A program made the translations under genes and the position numbers. Shown piece by piece: positions 26,809 to 35,708 of a DNA stretch of 64,000 nucleotides. Numbering within the stretch: the stretch's first letter is position 1; each line of letters begins with the position of its first letter. The stretch lies in assembly GCA_934130005.1 (NCBI GenBank), contig CAKOXD010000006.1, positions 25,571 through 89,570 of the forward strand. Reading direction: 5' to 3'. The notes under the pieces were generated by a model. That model saw nothing but the letters and a program-made list of their open reading frames with translations, was not told where the DNA came from and made no database searches. This DNA is from an uncultured Bacilli bacterium (GTDB taxonomy: Bacteria; Bacillota_I; Bacilli_A; RF39; UBA660).

Positions 26809-28074
26809 TTGTTTGCAAAATTTAAGCAATTGTTTAAACCTCAAAATAAAGATTTAAGAAAAAGAATATATTTTACATTCTTCATGTTATTTATATTTAA
26901 ATTAGGAACTACAGTAATTGTTCCAGGAATTAATAGAGATAGTTTAGGGGATACTAGTTTAGGATTTTTTGAACTAATTAATGCAATGGGTGGAGGAGCT
27001 TTAGAACAATTTTCAATATTTGCTCTAGGAGTTATTCCTTACATTAATGCTTCTATTGTAATGCAGTTATTACAAATGGATATAATACCTTATTTTTCAG
27101 AACTTGGAAAACAAGGTCAAACTGGTAGAAATAAATTAAATAAAATAACAAGATATATGGGTATAGTATTAGCATTTATACAAGGTTATGTATTTTCATT
27201 TGCATTTGTTAAAAATGGATCTCCATTAGATTATTTAACATTTGCACTTATCTTAACAGCAGGTACATCACTATTATTATGGATTGGTGATAGAATTACT
27301 GAAAAAGGTATAGGAAATGGAGTTTCGATGATAATCATGGCCGGTATAATTGCAACATTACCTAACATGTTTTATGTAACTTATAATTCATTTGTACCAG
27401 ATGGTGGATTAATTGGAGTACTTAAATTTGTTGGATTTGTACTATTATATGTATTAATTTTACTTGGAGTTGTATTTATTGAAACAGCAGAACGTAGAGT
27501 TCCAATTCAATATGCAAATAAAACAACAAGTATGTATGGAAAACAAACAAGTTATATTCCATTTAAATTAAATTCCGCTGGAGTAATGCCAGTAATATTT
27601 GCATCAATAATACTAACATTACCTGGTATAGTAGCAGCTGTTGCTAAAAAAGCGGCTATTACATCATTTGTTAATAAATGGTTAACAATGACAACACCAA
27701 CTGGATTTGTAATTTATATTGTATGTATATTTGTATTTGCTTACTTTTATACATTTCTACAAATTAAACCAGATGAATTATCAGAAAATTTAGGTCAAAA
27801 TGGAGGATTTATTCCTGGTGTAAGACCTGGTGAAGAAACAACAAAATATATAAAAACAATTTTAAAACGCATTACAGCAATAGGAGCAGTTGCACTTTCA
27901 GTAGTAGCGGCAATTCCAGTATTGTTTAGTGCATTTTCAAAACTACCTTCAAGTGTAAGTATAGGTGGAACAAGTTTATTAATTGTTGTTGGTGTAGCTT
28001 TAGAAGTATATAAACAACTAGAAAGTGAACTTGTAACTCGTAATTATACAAGAGGAAGGGGAAAACGTAAGTGA
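26809..28074 (+). CDS. secY: protein translocase subunit SecY, TTG start
   Basis: Channel of the Sec translocon in the cytoplasmic membrane. Ten-helix protein of 421 residues; LGVIPYINASIVMQLLQ (helix 2/plug region), RRVPIQYA and the C5 loop PGVRPGEETTKYI are clear. TTG at 26809 follows GAGGTGATCTAA and starts (M)FAKFKQLFKPQNKDLRKRI. It overlaps adk by four bases and ends in TGA. Confidence 0.97.
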   Translation: MFAKFKQLFKPQNKDLRKRIYFTFFMLFIFKLGTTVIVPGINRDSLGDTSLGFFELINAMGGGALEQFSIFALGVIPYINASIVMQLLQMDIIPYFSELGKQGQTGRNKLNKITRYMGIVLAFIQGYVFSFAFVKNGSPLDYLTFALILTAGTSLLLWIGDRITEKGIGNGVSMIIMAGIIATLPNMFYVTYNSFVPDGGLIGVLKFVGFVLLYVLILLGVVFIETAERRVPIQYANKTTSMYGKQTSYIPFKLNSAGVMPVIFASIILTLPGIVAAVAKKAAITSFVNKWLTMTTPTGFVIYIVCIFVFAYFYTFLQIKPDELSENLGQNGGFIPGVRPGEETTKYIKTILKRITAIGAVALSVVAAIPVLFSAFSKLPSSVSIGGTSLLIVVGVALEVYKQLESELVTRNYTRGRGKRK

Positions 28075-28688
28075 AAAACTTAATTCTAATCGCACCACCT
28101 GGTGCAGGTAAAGGCACTCAGGCTAAAATGTTGTGTGAAAAATTTAATTTAGTACATATATCTGTAGGAGATTTGTTAAGAAATCAAAATGATGAATCTC
28201 TAAAAGAAAAAATGAAAAAAGGTATTCTAATAGATGATAATACAATATTAAATTTAATGAAGAAACGTTTAAAAGAAGACGATATAACAAATGGCTTTAT
28301 ATTAGATGGTTTTCCGAGAAATTTAAATCAAGCAAAAGCACTTGATGGTATTACATCTGATATAAATGCTGTAATTTATTTGGAAGTATCTAAAGAAGAA
28401 CTTTTAAATAGAATTATGGGTAGAGTAATATGTACTAAATGTGGTCATGTTTATAATAATTTAATAGAAAAATTAAAGCCAATAAATAATGACATATGTG
28501 ATATATGTAACTCTAAATTAGAAAAAAGAATAGATGATACCGTAGATATTTTTCTAAATAGATATGATACTTATATTAAAGAAACACAACCTGTATTAGA
28601 ATTTTATAAAGACAAAGGGAACTTATATAAAATTACTTCATTAGATAAAGATCAAATATTTAATGAAATAGTAGAAATTTTAAAATAA
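28071..28688 (+). CDS. adk: adenylate kinase, zinc-lid type, GTG start
   Basis: Interconverts AMP, ATP and ADP. P-loop GAGKGTQ follows LILIAPP (residues 3-9), LDGFPRNLNQAKAL binds AMP, and the LID has CTKCGHVYN and CDICNSK, a four-cysteine zinc site. 205 residues. The GTG start overlaps the secY stop (GTGA). The usual next gene, map, is missing; a 139-base structured gap follows instead. Confidence 0.96.
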   Translation: MKNLILIAPPGAGKGTQAKMLCEKFNLVHISVGDLLRNQNDESLKEKMKKGILIDDNTILNLMKKRLKEDDITNGFILDGFPRNLNQAKALDGITSDINAVIYLEVSKEELLNRIMGRVICTKCGHVYNNLIEKLKPINNDICDICNSKLEKRIDDTVDIFLNRYDTYIKETQPVLEFYKDKGNLYKITSLDKDQIFNEIVEILK

Positions 28689-28827
28689 GGTTTGTAGTAA
28701 GTAATACCTTGTGGTATTACTTACAGAAACTAAAAAATACTGGACCTATAAAGGCATATGTGTTAAACCAATGCTTAACTTAGGTACTAGATAAAGGTAT
28801 TTATGTTGATAACAAAGAGGTGAAAAA
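28689..28827 (+). promoter_or_regulatory. structured leader before infA
   Basis: A 12-bp perfect hairpin (28697-28708 with 28713-28724, TTGT loop) has no T-tract, so it is not an intrinsic terminator. A second element follows: CTGGACCTA (28740-28748) can pair with TAGGTACTAG (28781-28790, one bulge) and encloses GTTAA/TTAAC (28762-28766 with 28775-28779). No promoter is obvious. It sits where map is normally found. Confidence 0.5.
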
Positions 28828-29091
28828 ATGCCAAAAAAACAAATAAATAGAAGACAAAAAGTAGAAGATAATACTACAAAAAATAAGTCTGCTATAGAAG
28901 TAGAGGGAAAAGTATTAGATGTTTTACCTGGAGGTCAGTTCAGAGTAGAACTTGAAAATAAACATACTGTAATAGCTCACGTTTCTGGTAAAATCCGAAT
29001 GAACTATATTCGCATTTTACCAGGTGATACAGTAACTATAGAATTATCAGAATATGATTTAACACGTGGGCGTATAACCTATAGAAAATAG
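28828..29091 (+). CDS. infA: translation initiation factor IF-1 with N-terminal extension
   Basis: Blocks the ribosomal A site during initiation. The OB fold begins near residue 21 ([20 protein letters not shown]) and ends [10 protein letters not shown]. At 87 residues it is about 15 longer than standard because of a basic N-terminal segment [26 protein letters not shown] lies 6 bases upstream of the ATG. Confidence 0.96.
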   Translation: MPKKQINRRQKVEDNTTKNKSAIEVEGKVLDVLPGGQFRVELENKHTVIAHVSGKIRMNYIRILPGDTVTIELSEYDLTRGRITYRK

Positions 29092-29101
29092 GAGGGATAT
29101 T

Positions 29102-29215
29102 ATGAAAGTAAAACCATCAGTAAAAAAAATGTGTGATAAATGTAGAATTATCAGAAGAAATGGAAAAGTATTAGTAATATGTAGTAATCCAAAACATAAA
29201 CAAAGACAAGGTTAA
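29102..29215 (+). CDS. rpmJ: 50S ribosomal protein L36
   Basis: 37-residue zinc protein, [20 protein letters not shown] then [17 protein letters not shown], with the C-x2-C, C, H ligands of the zinc-containing form. GGAGGG precedes the ATG. Normal infA-rpmJ-rpsM order. Confidence 0.97.
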   Translation: MKVKPSVKKMCDKCRIIRRNGKVLVICSNPKHKQRQG

Positions 29216-29229
29216 TAAGGAGGTGTTTT

Positions 29230-29595
29230 ATGGCACGTATTAAGGGTGTAGATATACCAGATAAAAAAGCAATTGAAATATCATTAACATATATTTATGG
29301 TATTGGTAGAAGTCTATCAAAACAAATATTAAAGGATGCTAAAATAGATCCAAAAAGAAGAACAAATGAATTAAGTAATGATGAATTAAATCTTATTCGT
29401 GATGAAATTGAAAAATATACAATCGAAGGTGATTTAAGACGTGAAGTAAATATGAATATTAAAACTAAAATGGAAATAAATTCATATCAAGGAATTCGTC
29501 ATAAAAAAGGATTACCAGTTAGAGGACAAAGAACTAGTAGAAATGCTAGAACTCGTAAAGGTAAAGGAAAAACAGTAGCAAATAAGAAAAAATAA
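29230..29595 (+). CDS. rpsM: 30S ribosomal protein S13
   Basis: 30S head and subunit-bridge protein. 121 residues; [40 protein letters not shown] and the basic tail are standard. Confidence 0.98.
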   Translation: MARIKGVDIPDKKAIEISLTYIYGIGRSLSKQILKDAKIDPKRRTNELSNDELNLIRDEIEKYTIEGDLRREVNMNIKTKMEINSYQGIRHKKGLPVRGQRTSRNARTRKGKGKTVANKKK

Positions 29596-29620
29596 TTGTA
29601 ACTGAAAAGGAGGTTATAAA

Positions 29621-30004
29621 ATGGCTTATAAACCAAGAAAACGTAAAGTTAAAAAGAATGTACCAGAAGGTAGAGCATTTATTCATTCAACTTTCAATAA
29701 CACTATAGTAACTTTAAGTGATAAAGAAGGTAATGCAATAAGTTGGGCTTCAGCAGGTACTTTAGGATTTAAAGGAAGTAAAAAATCAACTCCATTTGCT
29801 GCAGGAATGGCAGCAGAAGCAGCTGGAAAAGCAGCTTACGATATGGGAATGAGAAAAGTTGAAGTTTATGTAAAAGGATTAGGATCTGGACGTGAAACAG
29901 CTATTCGTTCACTACAAACAGCTGGTCTTGAAATTTCTTCAATTAATGATGTAACACCTGTACCACATAACGGATGTCGTCCACCAAAACGTCCACGTGG
30001 ATAA
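29621..30004 (+). CDS. rpsK: 30S ribosomal protein S11
   Basis: Platform protein near the mRNA exit. 127 residues; [20 protein letters not shown] and ITDVTP-type motif [20 protein letters not shown] at the C-terminus. Confidence 0.98.
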   Translation: MAYKPRKRKVKKNVPEGRAFIHSTFNNTIVTLSDKEGNAISWASAGTLGFKGSKKSTPFAAGMAAEAAGKAAYDMGMRKVEVYVKGLGSGRETAIRSLQTAGLEISSINDVTPVPHNGCRPPKRPRG

Positions 30005-30024
30005 TAGAAAGGGAGTGTACAAAA

Positions 30025-30975
30025 GTGTTAAATTTTGAAAAACCAATTTATAAAATAACTGATTATGTTGAAAGTAATAATTATGGTAAATTTGAATTAG
30101 AACCTTTAGAAAGAGGTTTTGGAACTACTATTGGAAATGCTTTAAGAAGAGTAATGTTATCAAATATGCCAGGTAGTGCTATAGTAGCAGTAAGAATAGA
30201 TGGTGTAATGCACGAATTCCAAACTATGGATGGTGTAGTAGAAGATGTTACTTCAATTATTCTAAATTTAAAAGGTGTAGTTTTAAAAAATAATTCAAAT
30301 GATGTTAAAACATTAACTTTAAATGTAGATGAAGAAAGAGTTGTAACAGCAGCTGATATAAAAGGTGATGCTGATGTTGAAATTATTAATCCAGATCATG
30401 TAATAGCTACTTTATCAAAAGGTGGTAAATTAAATATGGAATTAATCGTTGCAAATGGTAGAGGTTATGTTCCATCAAATGAAAATAAAAAATTCATTGA
30501 AAATTTAAAAATAGGTTTTATTCCTATTGATGCAATATATTCACCAATTGAAAGAATTAGTTATGATGTTGAAAGTGCACGTGTTGGACAAGATGCAAAT
30601 TTTGATAAATTGATTATGTATGTAAATACAAAAGGATCAATTCGTCCAGAAGAAGCTTTAGCTTTAGGGGCAAAAATCTTAATTGAACATTTTAATGTCT
30701 TAACAGAACTTTCTGAAATAGCAGATATGACTGGTATTATGACAGCAAAACAAGAAGATTCTAAATTGAAAAAATTAGAAACTTCTATAGATGATTTAGA
30801 TTTTTCTGTAAGAGCTTATAACTGCCTTAAAAGAGCAGGAATCAATACTTTAGGTGATTTAACAGAAAAATCAGAATTAGAAATGATGAAAATACGTAAT
30901 TTAGGTAAAAAATCTTTAAAAGAAGTTATTGATAAAATTAAAGATATGGGACTTAAATTCCGTGAAGATGACTAA
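30025..30975 (+). CDS. rpoA: DNA-directed RNA polymerase alpha subunit
   Basis: Scaffold of RNA polymerase and contact point for UP elements and activators. GTG at 30025, after GGGAGTG, gives (M)[20 protein letters not shown]; an in-frame ATG at 29974 lies within rpsK and is rejected. 316 residues: N-terminal dimerisation domain with [19 protein letters not shown] and C-terminal domain with [20 protein letters not shown]. Confidence 0.97.
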   Translation: MLNFEKPIYKITDYVESNNYGKFELEPLERGFGTTIGNALRRVMLSNMPGSAIVAVRIDGVMHEFQTMDGVVEDVTSIILNLKGVVLKNNSNDVKTLTLNVDEERVVTAADIKGDADVEIINPDHVIATLSKGGKLNMELIVANGRGYVPSNENKKFIENLKIGFIPIDAIYSPIERISYDVESARVGQDANFDKLIMYVNTKGSIRPEEALALGAKILIEHFNVLTELSEIADMTGIMTAKQEDSKLKKLETSIDDLDFSVRAYNCLKRAGINTLGDLTEKSELEMMKIRNLGKKSLKEVIDKIKDMGLKFREDD

Positions 30976-30989
30976 TAAGGAGGTATATT

Positions 30990-31346
30990 ATGGCTTATAG
31001 AAAATTGGGACGTACATGTAAACATAGAAAAAGTATGCTATCTAATTTAACTAAAGACCTTATTATGAATGAAAGAATTGAAACAACAGAAACAAGAGCA
31101 AAAGAAACTCGTAAATTTGTTGAAAAAATGATTACTTATGGTAAAAAAGGTGATTTAGTTTCAAGAAGAAAAGCTTTAGCTTTTATGCAAAATGATAAAG
31201 AAGCCACTAAAAAAGTATTTGATGACTTAGCAGTAAGATATGCAAATAGAAATGGTGGATATACTAGAATTTTAAAATTAGAAGAACGTAAAGGTGACGA
31301 TGCCTTAATGGTAATTCTAGAATTAGTAGAAGGAGACACAAAATAG
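30990..31346 (+). CDS. rplQ: 50S ribosomal protein L17
   Basis: Tunnel-exit protein and last gene of the superoperon. 118 residues; [20 protein letters not shown] and [19 protein letters not shown] are diagnostic. A terminator overlaps its stop. Confidence 0.97.
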   Translation: MAYRKLGRTCKHRKSMLSNLTKDLIMNERIETTETRAKETRKFVEKMITYGKKGDLVSRRKALAFMQNDKEATKKVFDDLAVRYANRNGGYTRILKLEERKGDDALMVILELVEGDTK

Positions 31347-31357
31347 TGTCTTTTTTT
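31334..31357 (+). terminator. terminator of the ribosomal superoperon
   Basis: 6-bp stem AGACAC / GTGTCT, AAAATA loop, seven Ts; overlaps the rplQ stop. Confidence 0.85.
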
Positions 31358-31367
31358 ATATAAATAT

Positions 31368-31396
31368 TTGAATTTAATTTATATATATTATATAAT
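31368..31396 (+). promoter_or_regulatory. promoter of the SDR gene
   Basis: TTGAAT at 31368-31373, 17 bp, TATAAT at 31391-31396. Start near 31403, directly at the AGGTGA ribosome-binding site. Confidence 0.7.
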
Positions 31397-31412
31397 GTAA
31401 TTAGGTGATAAA

Positions 31413-32165
31413 ATGAAGGCAATAATAACAGGAGCAAGTTCAGGTATAGGTGCAGATATAGCAAGAGTATTAAGTGATTATGGTTATGATTTAATACTAG
31501 TTGCTAGAAGAAAAACAAGACTTACAAAACTAAAATCAGAATTAAAAACAAATGTAGAAATAATATCTATGGATATCTCTAGCACATTTAATTGTATGGA
31601 ATTATATAATCAAGTAAAAAATGAAGAAATAGAAATACTTGTAAACTGTGCAGGATTTGGAGTATTTGGTGATTTTACTATGACATCACTTGATAAAGAA
31701 TTAGATATGATAGATACAAACATAAAAGGATTACATATATTAACAAAGTTATTTTTACAAGATTTTACAAAAAGAAATAGAGGATATATATTAAATGTTG
31801 CATCTTCAGCAGCTTTTCAACCAGGTCCATTAATGGCAACATATTATGCTTCAAAAGCATATGTACTTAGATTAAGTGAATCAATATATGGTGAATTAAA
31901 AGAAATTAAAAGTAATGTAGGAATATCTATATTATGCCCTGGCCCTGTAGATACAGAATTTAACAAGGTTGCTAAAGTTAAATTTTCAGTTAAAGCTTTA
32001 AACAGTATGGATGTTGCTAATTATGCTGTAAAAAAAATGTTTAAGAAGAAATTAGTGATAATACCTGGAAAACTAATGAAATTAAACTATATATTTAATA
32101 GATTTTTACCTACAAAATTATTACTTAAAATAAACTATAATATACAGTCAAAGAAAGAAGGATAA
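31413..32165 (+). CDS. short-chain dehydrogenase/reductase
   Basis: NAD(P)-dependent oxidoreductase of the classical SDR type (YqjQ/DltE-like). Cofactor motif TGASSGIG at residues 5-12, VNCAGFGVFGDF, catalytic serine in NVASSAAFQPG and the YxxxK pair in TYYASKAYV. 250 residues; the C-terminus FNRFLPTKLLLKINYNIQSK is hydrophobic-basic. Substrate unknown. It precedes the prepilin-like gene by one base and is probably co-transcribed with it. Confidence 0.88.
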   Translation: MKAIITGASSGIGADIARVLSDYGYDLILVARRKTRLTKLKSELKTNVEIISMDISSTFNCMELYNQVKNEEIEILVNCAGFGVFGDFTMTSLDKELDMIDTNIKGLHILTKLFLQDFTKRNRGYILNVASSAAFQPGPLMATYYASKAYVLRLSESIYGELKEIKSNVGISILCPGPVDTEFNKVAKVKFSVKALNSMDVANYAVKKMFKKKLVIIPGKLMKLNYIFNRFLPTKLLLKINYNIQSKKEG

Positions 32166-32166
32166 A

Positions 32167-32547
32167 ATGAATAATAAGGGTTTAACATTAGTAGAATTAA
32201 TAGCTGTTATAGTTATTATAGCTATACTTGCTTTAATAATTTATCCACAAGTTACTAAACAATTATCTAGTATGAAAAATGACACCAATATAATAGAAGA
32301 ATCAAGCATAAAAGAAGCAGCTAAAGAATATTTAGCTGATCATGTTGGAAATGAATTAACATTTACTAATAATAAAGAAAATGTAACACTAGAAACATTA
32401 ATAAATGATGGATATTTAGAAGGAAGTACTAAAAATTCTAAAACTGGAAAAAATATGGATTTAATAAATTCAAAAGTAGTAATAACCAGAACAGGTTCTT
32501 TACCAAATTATAAGTACACATACCAAATAGAATTATATGATGAATAA
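32167..32547 (+). CDS. prepilin-like protein with N-methylation motif
   Basis: 126 residues. The N-terminus MNNKGLTLVELIAVIVIIAI is a textbook type IV prepilin motif: cleavage is expected between G5 and L6, the conserved glutamate is E10, and the hydrophobic helix extends to about residue 25. The remainder is a small globular domain with no recognisable family. Pseudopilins normally sit with a pilus ATPase and prepilin peptidase; none is present in this window, so the assembly machinery would be elsewhere. Confidence 0.8.
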   Translation: MNNKGLTLVELIAVIVIIAILALIIYPQVTKQLSSMKNDTNIIEESSIKEAAKEYLADHVGNELTFTNNKENVTLETLINDGYLEGSTKNSKTGKNMDLINSKVVITRTGSLPNYKYTYQIELYDE

Positions 32548-32570
32548 AATACCTATTTTAGGTATTTTTT
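32547..32570 (+). terminator. terminator of SDR-prepilin unit
   Basis: 9-bp stem AAATACCTA / TAGGTATTT, TTT loop, followed by further Ts. Confidence 0.8.
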
Positions 32571-32572
32571 AT

Positions 32573-32601
32573 TTGTAAAATAATTATAAATATATTATAA
32601 T
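32573..32601 (+). promoter_or_regulatory. promoter of ecfA1-ecfA2-ecfT-truA
   Basis: TTGTAA at 32573-32578, 17 bp, TATAAT at 32596-32601. Confidence 0.65.
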
Positions 32602-32622
32602 ATATCTTACAGGTGGTTAGGA

Positions 32623-33414
32623 ATGGATAATATAATAGAGATTAATAATTTATGTTTTAATTATAAAGATAAAATTGTATTTGATAAATTTAATTTAAAT
32701 ATAGAAAGAGGTAGTTTTACAACTATTATAGGAGAAAATGATAGTGGAAAAACAACACTTGTCAAAATATTAACAGGAATATTAAAATATGATGGACAGA
32801 TTAAAATTAATAATTTAAATTTAAATAAAAAAGAAATTAATGAGATAAGAAATTTTATTGGATATGTTCCATCAGATATTTCAGATTCAATATTAGGGGA
32901 TACAGTTTTAGATGAAATAAACTTATCAAATAATAAATTAACAAAAGAAGAATTTGATAAATTAATAGAAACATTTGAGATAAAAGATTTATTATATAGA
33001 GATCCAAAAACTTTAAGTGGTGGAGAAAAACAATTAATGAGCATTGTATCACAACTAGTAAAAAAGCCTAAAATATTAATATTGGATGATGCTTTTTCTA
33101 TGATATCCAATTTAACTACTGATAAAATATTTAAAATGTTAAAAAAATATTATAAAGAAAATAATATGACTATTGTAAATGTAACAAATGATGTTGAAGA
33201 AACAATATATGGTACTATGATTGCTATCATATCAAATGGAAAATTAATATTAAATGATAAAAAAGAAAATGTATTATTAAATGAAAAAGTATTTAAAAAT
33301 CTTCATTTATCTATCCCTTTTATGGCAGATTTATCTATAAAATTAAAATATTATAATTTAATTAATAATTTAGAATTGGATATGGATAAAATGGTGAATA
33401 AATTATGGAAATAG
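32623..33414 (+). CDS. ecfA1: energy-coupling factor transporter ATPase EcfA1, degenerate catalytic residues
   Basis: One of two ABC ATPases that drive ECF vitamin transporters. Walker A GENDSGKT is at residues 37-44 and the signature LSGGEKQ at 131-137 is canonical. Three catalytic elements are not: Walker B reads LILDDA with Asp156 where the catalytic glutamate belongs, the switch histidine is Asn189 (VTND), and the Q-loop reads YVPSD without glutamine. The partner EcfA2 has the complementary defect. 263 residues. Overlaps ecfA2 by 10 bases. Position after rplQ matches B. subtilis, with the SDR and prepilin genes inserted. Confidence 0.92.
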   Translation: MDNIIEINNLCFNYKDKIVFDKFNLNIERGSFTTIIGENDSGKTTLVKILTGILKYDGQIKINNLNLNKKEINEIRNFIGYVPSDISDSILGDTVLDEINLSNNKLTKEEFDKLIETFEIKDLLYRDPKTLSGGEKQLMSIVSQLVKKPKILILDDAFSMISNLTTDKIFKMLKKYYKENNMTIVNVTNDVEETIYGTMIAIISNGKLILNDKKENVLLNEKVFKNLHLSIPFMADLSIKLKYYNLINNLELDMDKMVNKLWK

Positions 33415-34211
33415 AAATAAATAATTTAAATTTTAGTTATAATGAAGAAGAAATATTAAAAAATATAAATTTAAAAATAGATAAAGAAAAAATAACAGGA
33501 ATAATAGGTAAAAGTGGAAGTGGAAAAACAACACTAATAGACTTAATATCTGGTTTATTAAATACATCTTCTGGTACAATTAAATATGATAAAAAGGAGA
33601 CTATAGATTTAAAAAATATAGGATATTGTTTTCAAAATTCAAAATCACAGTTTTTTTATGATACAGTAAAAAAAGAAATAGAATCATCAGCTATTATAAA
33701 TAATTATCGTGTAAATGAACTTGATAAGAGAATAAATGATGTTTTAAAAATAGTAAAATTAAAACAAGATATTTTATCAAAAAATCCATCTGATTTAAGT
33801 CAAAGTGAAGCAAAAAAATTAGCGCTTGCTAATATATTAATATATAATCCAAAACTAATTATATTAGATGAACCAACAATAGGTTTAGATAGTAATTCAA
33901 AAGAGGAATTAGTAAGACTTTTAAAAATGCTAAAAAATAAATATAAAAAAACAATTATAATTGTAAGCCATGATTTAAATTTTTTACATAGAATTGTTGA
34001 TAATGTAATTACATTATATAATGGTGAAGTAGTTATCAATGGTCCAAAATACGAAGTATTTAATGATACAAAAAGATTAAAAAAATATGGATTATTACCA
34101 CCATATATAATGATGTTTTCAAACAAAGTATATACAAAAAAAGGTATAAAAATAGGATATAGGGATGAAATAAATGACTTAATAAAGGATATATATAGAA
34201 ATGTATATTAA
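33405..34211 (+). CDS. ecfA2: energy-coupling factor transporter ATPase EcfA2, degenerate signature motif
   Basis: Second ECF ATPase, 268 residues. Walker A GKSGSGKT (35-42), Q-loop CFQNS, Walker B LIILDEPT (catalytic Glu156) and switch His189 (SHD) are intact. The ABC signature is LSQSEAK instead of LSGGQ (131-137). In an ATPase heterodimer this signature completes the site formed by EcfA1 Walker motifs, which is also the degenerate one. Ends 11 bases inside ecfT. Confidence 0.92.
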   Translation: MEIEINNLNFSYNEEEILKNINLKIDKEKITGIIGKSGSGKTTLIDLISGLLNTSSGTIKYDKKETIDLKNIGYCFQNSKSQFFYDTVKKEIESSAIINNYRVNELDKRINDVLKIVKLKQDILSKNPSDLSQSEAKKLALANILIYNPKLIILDEPTIGLDSNSKEELVRLLKMLKNKYKKTIIIVSHDLNFLHRIVDNVITLYNGEVVINGPKYEVFNDTKRLKKYGLLPPYIMMFSNKVYTKKGIKIGYRDEINDLIKDIYRNVY

Positions 34212-34935
34212 TATAACCATAGGAAAATATATATATAAAAATTCATTTATACATAAAATTCATCCTTTAATAAAACTTCTATTATTTATAATAATTTTAT
34301 TAATAACTTTAACTTCTAATTTAAAAGAAAATATATTAATATTAATATTATTATTACTAATTAGCTTATTCACAAAAATAAATATAAAAACATATTTACA
34401 AAATATTTACTCATTAAGATATATATTGTTATCAATTATATTAATAGACTTAATATTTAAAGTAAATGTAGGTATTATACTTAATAGTATATTAAAATTA
34501 GTTATAAGTTTAATTTATACAAGTATATATTTATATACAACAACAATAAATGAAATAAATTATAGTTTAAATAAATTGTTAGAACCATTAAAAAAAATAA
34601 AGATTAATACAGAAAAAATATGTTTAATATTAACATTATCTATTAAATTTATAAATATTATAATTGAATCTGTAAATGAAATATTAAAAGCATATAAAAT
34701 TAAAGGGTTAGATTTTAAAGGAAATATTTTAAAAAAAATAGAGAAAATAAAATTATTTTTATCAGCATTATTTTGTTTAGTGATGAGAAAATCTATATAT
34801 ATATCAAACATTATAGAAGTTAGAAATTATAATTTGAATAATTTAAATTATAAAAATATAAAAATAAAACTATATGATTATTTGTTTATTTATGTAAATA
34901 TTGTTATAATTATTTTAATAAAAGGAGTGGTATAG
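34201..34935 (+). CDS. ecfT: energy-coupling factor transporter membrane subunit EcfT
   Basis: Links the ATPases to interchangeable substrate-binding S components. 244 residues, with hydrophobic helices at about 20-50 and 65-115, and cytoplasmic coupling helices around EILKAYKIKGLDF and LFCLVMRKSIYISNIIEVRN. The family's Ala-Arg-Gly motifs are weakly kept (KAYKIKG). No S component is encoded in this window, so this is the shared group-II module. Confidence 0.88.
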   Translation: MYINITIGKYIYKNSFIHKIHPLIKLLLFIIILLITLTSNLKENILILILLLLISLFTKINIKTYLQNIYSLRYILLSIILIDLIFKVNVGIILNSILKLVISLIYTSIYLYTTTINEINYSLNKLLEPLKKIKINTEKICLILTLSIKFINIIIESVNEILKAYKIKGLDFKGNILKKIEKIKLFLSALFCLVMRKSIYISNIIEVRNYNLNNLNYKNIKIKLYDYLFIYVNIVIIILIKGVV

Positions 34936-35669
34936 TGCGTTACTTAATGACATTTTCTTATGATGGAACAAACTATAACGGTTATCAAAAACAGCCTAAT
35001 AAAAATACAATACAAGATGAAATAGAATTAGCTTTAAAAATAATAAATAATAAAAATATAACAATTCATGCATCAGGAAGAACAGATAGTAAGGTACATG
35101 CTTTAAATCAAAAAGCACATTTTGATTTAGAAAAAGAAATAAAAGAAGAAAAATTAAAAAAGGCAATTAATAGTTTAACTACTCCCTCTATTTATATAAA
35201 AAAAATAGAAAAGGTAAATAATGATTTTCATGCTAGGTTTGATGTAGTAGAAAAAGAATATATTTATAAAATTAATTTAGGAGAATATAATCCAATAGAG
35301 AGAAATTATGTATATCAATATAATAAAAAATTAGATATAGAGGAAATAGAAAAATCACTTAAATACTTAATAGGTCCACATAATTTTAAATCTTTTACAA
35401 AAACAAATATAGAAAAAGATGATTATATTAGAACAATTTACGATATAAATATATCTTTAGATAGAGATATATTAACTATAACATTTAGAGGAAATGGCTT
35501 TTTGAGATATATGGTTAGAAATATAGTTGGAACATTAATAGAAATAGGAGAAAATAAAAGAAAAAGTACAGATATAAAGCATATAATTGAAAGTGAAGAT
35601 AGAACATTAGCAGGAAAAACAGCATCTCCAGTTGGATTATACTTAAAAGATGTAAAATATAACATTTAA
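34935..35669 (+). CDS. truA: tRNA pseudouridine(38-40) synthase
   Basis: Isomerises uridines 38-40 in the tRNA anticodon arm. GTG start overlaps the ecfT stop by one base (TAGTG). Catalytic aspartate in ASGRTDSKVHAL; FHARFDVVEKEYIYKI and FLRYMVRNIVGTLIEIG are family motifs. 244 residues. Last gene of the ecf operon, as in B. subtilis. Confidence 0.96.
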   Translation: MRYLMTFSYDGTNYNGYQKQPNKNTIQDEIELALKIINNKNITIHASGRTDSKVHALNQKAHFDLEKEIKEEKLKKAINSLTTPSIYIKKIEKVNNDFHARFDVVEKEYIYKINLGEYNPIERNYVYQYNKKLDIEEIEKSLKYLIGPHNFKSFTKTNIEKDDYIRTIYDINISLDRDILTITFRGNGFLRYMVRNIVGTLIEIGENKRKSTDIKHIIESEDRTLAGKTASPVGLYLKDVKYNI

Positions 35670-35686
35670 AATGTTGACTTTTTCTT
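35661..35686 (+). terminator. weak terminator after truA
   Basis: 6-bp stem AACATT / AATGTT overlapping the truA stop, followed by GACTTTTTC. Its right arm overlaps the rplM -35, so termination may be partial. Confidence 0.4.
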
Positions 35687-35702
35687 TATTTTTTAATATA
35701 AT
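35674..35702 (+). promoter_or_regulatory. promoter of rplM-rpsI
   Basis: TTGACT at 35674-35679, 17 bp, TATAAT at 35697-35702, close to consensus. Confidence 0.8.
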
Positions 35703-35708
35703 TTTAAT

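Noticed and set aside
28697..28724. Strong hairpin after adk as an intrinsic terminator
   Set aside because: No T-tract follows on either strand, and the downstream ribosomal genes have no clear promoter of their own.
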